A stretch of DNA of 64,000 bases, from contig JANFOG010000010.1 of the NCBI GenBank assembly GCA_024336345.1, positions 1,240,001 through 1,304,000 of the forward strand. The letters are read 5' to 3'. The notes below the pieces were generated by a model, which worked only from the letters and a program-made list of their open reading frames with translations, was not told where the DNA came from and ran no database searches. Of the stretch, positions 1-9,138 are shown one piece after another. This DNA is from Mariannaea sp. PMI_226 (lineage: Eukaryota; Ascomycota; Sordariomycetes; Hypocreales; Nectriaceae). The translations under genes were made by a program, and so were the position numbers. How positions within the stretch are numbered: the first letter of the stretch is position 1; the number at the start of each line of letters is the position of its first letter.

Positions 1-332
1 CGGGCTGATCTTAAAACCAGTGTCCTCGCCGTAATCCCCCTCAACTATCACAAGCCATTTTCTTCTTACGTTACATTCTGATGTTAATGACAAGTCCACT
101 CGTACCAGATTTCAAAGTCTATCTCCCTACGGCCCCGTTGGCCCTGTCAGGTGTGTTATCCCGAAGTTCCATGGGCCCGGGTCCGGGATACCCCTTGACC
201 CAGACAACGCAAGCATATTATCGTGGATTTAATCGTGCTAATATGCCATGCAGTCCTACATTTGGAGTAAAAAAGTATTACTTGTGCAAGTAATTAATTT
301 TTCATCTCTCTTACAAAACCAATCACAGAACA
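1..332. other. Upstream region of the old yellow enzyme gene
   Basis: I see no gene here. The last 40 bases before the ATG at 333 are pyrimidine- and A-rich, as in fungal leaders. Open frames in this stretch show no recognisable protein. Confidence 0.5.
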
Positions 333-1650
333 ATGTCCACTTCAAACTCCGGGATGGACTCCCAGTTATTCCATCCCTTGACGATTGGCAATGGGAAAAT
401 CACACTGAAGCACCGGGTCATTCTCGCGCCGTTGACTCGAAATCGTGGAACTCCGTACAACAAGATCTCTACCTTGGAGAATCCAAACCGGGTGTGGCTT
501 CCAAATGAGCTCATGGTCAAGTACTACAGCCAACGAGCTACAGATGGCGGACTGATCATTTCTGAAGGACTTCCTCCTTCTCTAGAGGTAAGAAACACTA
601 TCATTGAAGGAAACAAGAAAAAAACGAAACTTTCCCGAGATTTGAACCAACTGACGCCATTCGAAGGGAAATGCTATGCCAGGTGTGCCGGGAATCTTTC
701 TTCAAGAGCAGGCCGATGGCTGGAAAGAGATAGTCGACGCCATTCATGCGAAAGGAGGATTCGTCTATGCCCAGCTCTGGCACTCTGGTCGGGCCAATAT
801 CCCACAGCTCACAGGAAGCCCCATAGCAGCCCCGTCGGCGGTTCCCTGGGACAACCCTGAAGAAACCTTCTCATACCCACCGCCTCACACGTCAGAGCCG
901 GTCAAGATTGCCGATCACCCACCGGTTGAGATAACTGTGGATCACATCGAGAGGACAATCAGAGACTACTGCAATGCGGCTAAGGCGGCAATGGATGTTG
1001 GCTTCGATGGCGTCGAGCTGCACGCCGGGAATGGCTATCTGCCGGAGCAGTTCTTGAGCTCGAATTCCAACCACCGCGTGGACGCTTATGGAGGGACTCC
1101 AGAGAAACGCTGCACCTTTGTGCTCGAGTTGATGGACGAGCTGGCCAAAACAGTTGGCGAAAATAACTTGGCCATTCGTCTGACCCCGTTCGGCCTGTTC
1201 AACCAAGCCCGCAGCCAGCAGCGTGTTGAGACCTGGGGCCATCTCTGCCGCGAGTTGAAGAGCCGCCATCCCGCTCTATCCTACGTCAGCTTCGTCGAGC
1301 CTCGCTACGAGCAGCTCTTCTCCGAGGCCGAGAAGCAGACGTTCCTCGACTCGTGGCAGCTCCCGGAAGTAGACCTGTCCATGTTTCGGACCATCTTTGG
1401 CTCGACGCCCTTCTTCTCCGCGGGTGGCTTCGACGACAAGAACTCCTGGGGAGTTTTAGAAGCCGGCAAATACGACGGCTTGCTGTACGGCCGGTACTTC
1501 ATCAGCAATCCCGACCTGGTAGCCCGGCTGCGCAACGGGTGGCCGCTCGCGCCGTATGATCGGTCGCGCTTCTACGGGCCGTTTGAGGACCCTGAGACTG
1601 GATACACGGATTATGCCGACTACAAGGAGCGCACATGCACCATTATTTGA
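333..1650 (+). CDS. Old yellow enzyme family NADH:flavin oxidoreductase
   Basis: Predicted FMN-dependent ene-reductase using NAD(P)H to reduce activated C=C bonds, cytosolic. Two exons, 333-587 and 667-1650, give 412 aa. The intron (588-666) starts GTAAGA, has a CTGAC branch point and ends AG, and joining is in phase 0. The join restores the family segment SLE|GNAMPGVPGIF that precedes the AQLWHSGR strand. The catalytic HxxNGY is present as HAGNGY (H204, N207, Y209), followed by the usual SNxHRxDAYGG substrate/FMN loop and a C-terminal YGRYFISNPDL phosphate-binding segment. Length fits the roughly 380-410 aa of fungal OYEs. It converges on the aldo-keto reductase gene. Whether it serves the nearby peptide locus or general detoxification is not shown by the sequence. 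Confidence 0.9.
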
Positions 1651-2457
1651 TCCAATTCTTCAAATGGCTTCCACCGTTTCAAACAGTTTCGGGAGGCGGC
1701 GGGTGGCGCTTCTTAGTCTGCATTGGGTTGCTTTGTCGACCATCTTTTTCAGCAAGGGGGGGAAAAAATTGGTGACATTTTGCACAGATTGAAGCTCACT
1801 GCCGGATGTAACCAACAACCAACAACTCCAGTGACAACCAATAAAAATCTTGTTCCCCTTTTTTTTCTTTTTGTATTTTGTCTTTACTCCCCCCTACGCG
1901 GCCCTTTTGTTGCATATTACTGCCTCTCTTTATTGTTGTATCCTTTTTTTTTTTTTTTTTAGTAGATGCAGGGGCAATCCTTCTTCCCACTGGGCTGCCG
2001 GTGGGGTACCCTGTCAAATGCAGGTCCGGAATGACAGACGTTACATAGAGGAGGCTGTGTTACTTGTGAGAAGTTTATATCATTAGAGTTATATCTCATT
2101 CCTTTATTACTTTGTTGTTTGCTATCTACGAAATGCAAATATGATTTGACGCTTGTTCCTCCATTCATGCCTACCGGATGAGATAAGAGGGAGACTGGGA
2201 TCTCTCACGGTCGTGGGTGCGCGCCCATATCTGACAAATGATCACCAACACGCAGCCATTTCCAAGCTTGGCATTACGACTTACTTCATCGCCTTCATTT
2301 CATTGCTCTCAATAAAGACTTTCAAGTCATTTGTAAATTTTCCATTATCATTTTTATTTTTTACATTCATGTCAACATAATCGTCTTAGTAGACAAGGCT
2401 CTCTATATGACGTCCTTTCCTACTCTCATTTCACTTGGTCAGGTCTAGTCTATGCTT
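1651..2457. other. Convergent 3' intergenic region
   Basis: Lies between the two 3' ends of the OYE and AKR genes. It contains T-rich runs (about 1858-1870 and 1941-1960) and AT-rich sequence suited to polyadenylation on both strands. I see no gene. Confidence 0.5.
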
Positions 2458-3572
2458 TTACTCATCATCGCCAAGGAACACAACGAAGCCGGTGGGCAGG
2501 AAAAGTCCGTCGCACACCTTGAAGCGATCCTTGATGCCATCAATGCCAGCCATCTCCTCCTCGGTCAGATCCCAGCCATCCAACTGTCGGTTGCCCTCGA
2601 TACGCGAGGGGGTCACACTCTTGGGGATGACGCTCCAGCCCTTCTGGAGACCCCACATGAGCAGAACCTGCTGGGGGGACTTGCCCTTGGCCTTGGCGAT
2701 GTTGAGCAGAGTCTCGTTCTTGTAGAGGGGAGAGTCGGTCGAGCCGAGGCATGAGTAACCGGTGCTGTGGATGCCCTTGGAGGTGTTGTAGGCGACGAGC
2801 TTGGGAGATGGGCGGCAAGGGTGCAGCTCAATCTGGTTGACAGCGGGAACAATCTAAAAGGACAACAGTAAGTCAATTGATCACTTGACGGGCGCTAATG
2901 ATGGAACCTCTCAAGACACAAAGACCTGATCTACCGTCTGGAGGCCAAATAACAAAAAAAAAAAAGGTGAAAAAAAAAGATAAAGGAAAACATACCGTGG
3001 TATCGGGGTGGCTCAACAGCTCCTCGAGGTGAGTGATGCCAAAGTTGGAAACACCAATGTTGCGCACCTTGCCAGTACCGACAAGCTTCTGCATCTCGTG
3101 CCAGGTCTTGACAAAGTTCCAGTCCTCATAATGCTTCTTCTTGTCGTCAGGGTTGGTTGAGCTGGGCCAGTGCATCAGGTACAGGTCGACGTAGTCGGTG
3201 CCCAGGTTCTCCAGACTGCGGGTGATGGCCTCGGGCACGCGCTTGTGCCAGGGGTTGTCGAGCTTGGTGGTAAGCCAGATCTGGTCACGGGGAACACCGG
3301 AGGCCCTAATACCGGCGCCGACATCCTTCTCGTTGCCGTAGGCGAAGGCAGTGTCGATGTGGCGGTAGCCACCACGGAGAGCAGCCTCCACGGCGGTGGT
3401 GACCTGCTCCGGGGGGGATTGCCAGGTACCGAGGCCAAGGGCGGGCATCTTGTCACCCGTGTTGAGGGTGAAAGTGCGGCTGTTTTAAAAACAAGATTAG
3501 CACATTATTGCGCGAAAATGGTGAGAGTTGGAGTGGAAGTGTGCCATACCTGGTCTGGTTGGGAGTAGTCAT
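2458..3572 (-). CDS. Aldo-keto reductase (Gcy1/glycerol dehydrogenase-like)
   Basis: NADPH-dependent carbonyl/aldehyde reductase of the AKR (beta/alpha)8 family. Three exons on the minus strand, 3572-3550, 3479-2996 and 2853-2458, give 300 aa. The 23-nt first exon is joined through GTATGG...CAG, the second intron through GTATGT...TTTTAG. The catalytic tetrad is complete: D50, Y55, K80 and H111 (DTAFAY, LTTK, LMHWPSS). Late NADPH-binding residues appear in VIPKSVTPSRI. The overall pattern (KMPALGLGTWQ start, GWDLTEEE end) is closest to the Gcy1/GldB glycerol dehydrogenase group known to me, but substrate cannot be fixed. The protein stops at DDE, which is near full length for the family (about 300-325 aa). 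Confidence 0.88.
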
Positions 3573-5807
3573 GATGGCTGATTTCTCTGGGTATAACACG
3601 TCTTTAGAGGCGCCTCGATGGTATTTTCAACAATGCGACACGACAAGTTTCTTCCCGTTTGAGTTCTGATGAGAGAAAGAGAGAGTGTGAGAGAAGAAAA
3701 CAAAACCGAGAGAATCCCCTTCCATGCGGTCGTATTTCTACTCTTTGCGACACCAGCGCATTCCCCCGCTCTCTCACCCATGTCATGACGAACCCCCCAC
3801 CAAAAGATGCACCGAGGGGATTTCATCATTCGGCGAGCTCGGCCTACGCAGCTTCAGATTGGTGCGCATGCTCCCCATCTCCCCCACCATTTCCGCCATT
3901 CCAACGATGAACCCCCGAATCTTGCCTCCACTGACCTCTGACCTATGAGAGGGCAAGTATTCACCGGTGGGAGGCGAAATCGATACTTATAAACTCGGCT
4001 GCTACAAGAAAAATAAATTACGCATAAAAGGCAAGGCCATGAGCGATCACGGCGGCCGGACTGGCTTTACCGCGCATCAGTAAAGAAAATGGATGAGATG
4101 CACCTGGAACGGCTGCGGAGGATGGGAGTCCGCAATGGAGCCTACTGATCAGGTTACTACGCATTTATAAGAGTCAGACGTGGCCCGGGGTTCTGGGGAT
4201 AAGGAGGGGGGTCACCAACCGGGGGTCTAGCGGTGTTGGGGTTTATAAGCGCGCCAGGCAATTCTTCTGCCCGCCTTCCAGAGAGTTCCTGAAGTCGTAC
4301 TATAAGGGTATCATCTGCGTCGCATTGCTTCGTCCAGGCACAGAACCAGAGCCGCCTTGGCCTCGACGCAGGGTCATGTTGGGCCCCAGCACCAATTGGG
4401 GAAGAAGCTTGTAGCCGCTCGAATCAGTCCACACGACAGCTACACACACCAACCAACTTCCTGCCGCAGTGAGATAGATATCCACCCATAAACGCCTTCC
4501 TACGTCTACCTGGGGCGAAGTGATTGAGAAATTAAAATGCGCATGAACTGGTCTATCATGAGTGCTGGCGGGAGATGACGTAGGACCATGCATACAGACG
4601 CTGAGTACAAAACACTGTCATTGGACGATGTGACATCGAAAGCTCAGCGCCTCTGCGGCACAAAATATAAAAATGACGCTCACCCCACCATGATGGCCAT
4701 CGCGGTCTACCTATATAGCCCACCCACCTGTGAGAGAAGAGTGCTGTGCCAAAACCGATTGACTAATCGTTTGGATGGTGGTTTCTCCTCACTTTCCGCC
4801 TACATGGGGAGGTTCTGCCTGGGGTCACCGCTCTGGAGCTGTCTGGGTCGCCTCAACGGCCTCCGTACTCCCAACTTTGACTAGGAGAGAGCGCGCGATC
4901 TCCATGGTGCAGGGAATGAAGAAGCGCTACGATCTATGGATCCTCACGATCCGTGGAATAGCCAACTCGTTTTGTAGCACAGCGCAAGGCACAGGGTTTA
5001 ACATTTATTTAGTTAGGCACATTACCTGGATCTGCGACTAACCACATCTCGTGAGTCTTAGTTGGGCTGGAGTGGAGGTCGCTTTGCAACTGCCGAATCG
5101 CCGTGGTTCCTCTTCGAACAGCTACCCGGCTCCATCTTCCAGTGTGTAAAAGTATTGCCGACGTTTGGCTTTGGCCTGGTGATAGATACTTGGTTGCCTC
5201 AGCGTTCGGTATAATGTAGTGTTCACGAATTCACTTGTGGGGTCTTACAACAGCGCACAATGCAATGTCAGTTACCTTGATAGATCATTCAAACAGTGCA
5301 TCTTTATTTGTCGCTAGCTCCGATGTATACGTGAACAAGAAGAATGAGATCGCCCTACCTATTTGACCAATTCGGGATTGGCCCGATCATTACATGTATT
5401 TACCTTGTTTACATAACTTTACGGCCGAGTAGGTGTACAGGACTGCACACTAGTATAACCATGCAATTGGTTGCAGGGGTCAAATAAAGTACTCAGTTAT
5501 CACTTGCATGATAGCCTATCGGGTAATTTTAGAATCATTTATTTATTTGGTAAGAGGGGAGAACGAGGCATGTACTAGAAACCTGTTCCAGTTATACAAT
5601 TTATAACACACTCCTCATCCCCCTCCTCTATCCCCCCTGCCCTTGTTTCTTCATCTCCTACTGCCCCTGTACCTCTCTGCCTCTCCCCGGTTCGTAAAAT
5701 TGGCGTATGCATCTTCATAGGTCGACTATGCTCGGCGTGTCATGTAATCATAGGTACCACTAAACCGGCAATGCCGGTAGTATCCTTGGTTCTCCTTCAC
5801 GGTTACC
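3573..5807. other. Intergenic region, no gene seen
   Basis: Holds the AKR promoter at its left end, with CT-rich and ACAC-like stretches around 3640-3950, and the 3' flank of the repeat-peptide gene at its right end. Short open frames at 4300-5040 lack any family signature and I do not call them. Confidence 0.45.
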
Positions 5808-6472
5808 TTAGTTGGTAGCCTCCTTCTTCCACTGCCAGTTAGCGACACCGTCGGTATCGCGAGCTTCCTTCTTCCACTGCCAGTTGGCGACGCCATCGGT
5901 GTGAGCCTCGTCGCGAGCCTCCTTCTTCCATTGCCAGTTAGCAACACCGTCGGTATTGGCGGTATCACGAGCCTCCTTCTTCCACTGCCAATTGGCAACG
6001 CCGTCAGTAGTGGCCTCGCTGCGGGCCTCCTTTTTCCACTGCCAGTTGGCGACGCCATCGGTGTGAGCCTCATCACGAGCCTCCTTCTTCCACTGCCAGT
6101 TGGCAACACCGTCAGTGTGAGCCTCGTCGCGAGCCTCCTTCTTCCATTGCCAGTTAGCGACACCATCGGTAGTGGCCTCACTACGGGCCTCCTTCTTCCA
6201 TTGCCAGTTAGCAACACCGTCGGTATCACGAGCCTCCTTCTTCCACTGCCAGTTAGCAACACCGTCAGTGTTAGCCTCGCTGCGGGCCTCCTTCTTCCAT
6301 TGCCAGTTAGCAACGCCGTCGGTGGTGGCAGTGTCCCGAGTTTCCTGGTTCTATAAAGAGGGGACATAAGTATTTATATGTAGCAGTAAAGGTTGTGGTA
6401 CTGTACAGGAGTGGGAGCAGCGGCGGTGGATGCCGCAAGGGTCATGCACGTGAGAAGAACGGAAGCCTTCAT
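5808..6472 (-). CDS. Secreted ten-repeat peptide precursor (putative RiPP/KEP)
   Basis: Two exons on the minus strand, 6472-6407 and 6350-5808, encode 202 aa. The 56-nt intron (GTACAG...TTATAG) sits in phase 0 just after the signal peptide. Residues 1 to about 19-20 form a secretion signal (MKASVLLTC... ending ASTAAA). From residue 23 to the end there are ten units, each ending TDGVANWQWKKEA. The core is identical in all ten, while the 1-4 residue spacers vary (SEAN, D, SEAT, DEAH, DTAN), and codons vary synonymously. This is the layout of Kex2-processed repeat precursors such as UstA or PhomA (dikaritin RiPPs) and of alpha-pheromone precursors. KK is the likely kexin site and EA a likely dipeptidase trim. 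There are no Cys residues in the repeats, which argues against a standard Pezizomycotina alpha-pheromone. The divergent UstYa-family gene supports the RiPP reading. The modified product is unknown. Confidence 0.85.
5811..6320 (-). repeat. Ten tandem 45/54-bp coding repeats
   Basis: In-frame tandem array within the precursor gene. Full units are 18 codons. Units 3 and 10 are shorter by three codons because the spacer is a single Asp. Third-base differences among units (for example GAC/GAT, GGC/GGT, CAA/CAG in the core) show selection on the peptide rather than recent DNA copying. Confidence 0.93.
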
Positions 6473-8167
6473 ATTGGATATTCTTTGAAGTGAATAATTG
6501 TATATGTGCTTTGATAGTGGGTGTAGTGATGGAACTCGGAGAAGAAGAAGTAAACTTGTAGCTGTGACACGGTCCTTTTAAACTTTTCGCAGGTATTCTC
6601 TTCGTGCGGTATAGACCAATGCTAATACCAGTGCCTAACAAAGTAGAGGTGGATATAGATCGTCTTGCTGCACCCATCGTCAAAAACAAATACCTTCTCA
6701 ATTTGTGTTAAAGGTAAACTAGATCTTGGCAATATATCCCTTGCTTTCAAATCAAAACGGAAGGTGATGGCGCTGATCAGAACTGCTCACTTGAATCATT
6801 GTTCCCGATTGATTGCTGGAGTCAAGCGTCTAGCCCCCTCTTGCAGTCCAGATGTCGTCAGCGTACTAGCATTCTGTTGCCACACCAGCCATTGCTAAGC
6901 TGACATGTCGAAATAGTGGAGATTTCATTCTTTTCCTTTTCCTTTTCCCGTAAGCACTCCATTCAGGAACCTTTGGTTATCATGTTTACAGAGCACGCTT
7001 AGTGGCGGCAAGGTTGTGGTATTGAAGAGGAGTCTTCCGGCAGGGAGATCGGAATAGTAGCCTACCCCGGACCTTAGTGAGAGTGCCGAGCTCCAGCCTG
7101 GCAACGGCTCAGCTATGGGGGTACGACAATTCCCCGTTCCAAAGACAGGACATATTCTCGGGTTGGGTTTTGATACTGATTATTAATACAAGCGAAACTG
7201 ATAGAAAAGAGCCAACAACTGTGTTGAAAAAGATGGCCCAACTACCAAAGGAGAGCGTTAAGAACGGGTCAATCGAACGTTCTCTCGACACCTGAGAACT
7301 AGGTGTTCGCCGCTGTTGTGTTTCAGGTCTATCCTGTTTGGCTGTGTACTATGATTTCCCCATATCTACTCATTAAGTGGACGCCAAACAACGATAATAG
7401 GTCGGCAATGTCACATGCATCATTGATTTATATCGCTCATCTTCTGACTATTTCATTTCTCCTAGCCAGGATTGAGGAGGAGGAACTATGGTGCTGCAAC
7501 GAGAAGGGAAATTCGAGAAAGCAAAAAACAACATATATACCATACCTCGGAGAGACTAACAAACTGGGAAGCTGGGAAGGTTCTCGCGAGATAGGGCTGG
7601 GGAAAGCTGGTAAAAACCTCTCTCTGATTAGCTCAAAGGCAAATGATATGCATATATTTGATGGCCTAGTATCCTCACATTAATCCAAATAGTTTCGATT
7701 ATCTTTACAAAAGGACCGCTAAATGTCGCCGAAGGACTGCCATATACAGAAGGACACTACCGCTCAGACTAATCCGGGGCCATCAGTCAGATATTACAGA
7801 AGGACCTCTATTTTAAGAAGGCCTACCAATTTCAGACGTGGCCACGCTACTTAGACTAATAGCTAACCCCAACAGGAAGGCGACGCTTTACGGGATGCAC
7901 CTCTGAAGAGCCAGTCCATTGAATCTTGATTGCATAGAATGACGATACCGTGTATAGCCGTATAATAAAACCTTTGGACCACTAATACGTGCGTATCGAC
8001 GAGAAATCTCGTCATGCCCGCTAAGTGGTAAAGAAGACAATCAGGCATCTCGTCGCGGGTTCCTCTTGAGAAGAGTAGTAGAATCAAGCGGTTTAATCAC
8101 ATCTCTTGTGTACCGTACTTTTCTTGTATTCCCTTTTTCTTCTCTTCCTCTCATTTTCCCAGGCAAA
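6473..8167. promoter_or_regulatory. Shared divergent intergenic region of the peptide locus
   Basis: About 1.7 kb separates the precursor ATG (6472, leftward) and the UstYa-like ATG (8168, rightward), so both promoters lie here. The stretch just before 8168 (about 8105-8162) is strongly pyrimidine-rich, typical of fungal core promoters and leaders. Open frames at 7077-7683 have no family features and I do not call them. Confidence 0.5.
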
Positions 8168-9138
8168 ATGGGCAACATCGACGACAAAGACAGAGAGGAT
8201 AGTTCTCTTGATGAGCTAGGCCCTTTCTTGCCATCATCCTCAGTCCGAGAGGATGGCAAACGACATCGTCAGAAACGCACAATTCTGATATACTGCCTGG
8301 CGGCGATGCTTGCCGTGTCTTTAGGTGCCAACATCCTCACATACATTTATATACACAGCGACTCGTTTCTTGACCCAGCTTGTATATTGCATACACAACA
8401 GAATCGTATGTCTCTTTTTCCATTCTTATTTTCTTCTTCTGCTTCTTCCCTGTTCCTACTCTTCTCTCTCTTCATGCATCCCGCCACCCATGTATCAAAG
8501 CATACCTTGAATATGTTTTTTTTTGCTAACCTCCCTCAGCCACGCCTGTTGATATTCCATTACATTTCGGCTCTGTCCGCTATGATGGAAGGTTCCTTAG
8601 CAACTCATCATCTATTTACCGCCAGCCCCCATCCCCCGAGGTAGACGCTGCATGGGAAGCTCTCGGCACTACCTCTAAGCCTCTCATCCTGTCTCCATCA
8701 CAGGCCAAGCGGGCAGGACTCAGTCCTGATCATCTGAAAACCCCGTCTGGGGACTTTCCAACATACTTTGAGTTCGATCATCACTTGCACTGCCTCAACA
8801 TGGTGCGCAAGTCTCTCTTCTACAACTATGACTACTACTCCTCCCCAAACGCCACACATTTACACATCGGCAAGAATCACATGATTGTTGCGAAACACGT
8901 GACACATTGCATTGATATGTTGCGGCAAGTAATTCAATGTAAGCCTGATTTAGGCGTATTTGGCCTGTATTGGGTCAAGGATGAGGTGGAAGGTATAGAC
9001 GGCTCCTTTGTGGATTTCGATACCGACCATAAGTGTATCGACTGGGAGGCATTGAAGGGATGGGTTGCAAATCATCAGACTGAAGGGATGAAGGTGGAAC
9101 TAAGGGAGGGAGATAAGATTCTAGATGCTGCGCCGTAG
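8168..9138 (+). CDS. UstYa-family (DUF3328) oxidase, putative RiPP modifier
   Basis: Two exons, 8168-8405 and 8540-9138, give 278 aa. The intron begins GTATGT and ends CCTCAG, and the codon is split C|CC. Residues 1-37 are charged and cytosolic, and about 38-62 form one membrane helix (ILIYCLAAMLAVSLGANIL). The rest is a lumenal domain with the two signature HxxHC motifs, H160-H163-C164 (HHLHC) and H199-H202-C203 (HVTHC). N-glycosylation sites NSS and NAT are present. UstYa proteins catalyse oxidative cyclisation or hydroxylation in ustiloxin, phomopsin, asperipin and cyclochlorotine pathways. I chose the ATG at 8168 over the in-frame upstream AGG/ATG region because a CT-rich leader ends there. 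The nearest gene is the divergent repeat precursor, its natural substrate candidate. Confidence 0.9.

Noticed and set aside
5726..6367. 213-aa Arg/Leu/Pro-rich repeat protein on the minus strand, and a 151-aa Leu-rich one on the plus strand (5901-6356)
   Set aside because: Both are shadow frames of the tandem repeat. The frame with signal peptide, kexin-like sites and synonymous codon variation is the third one.
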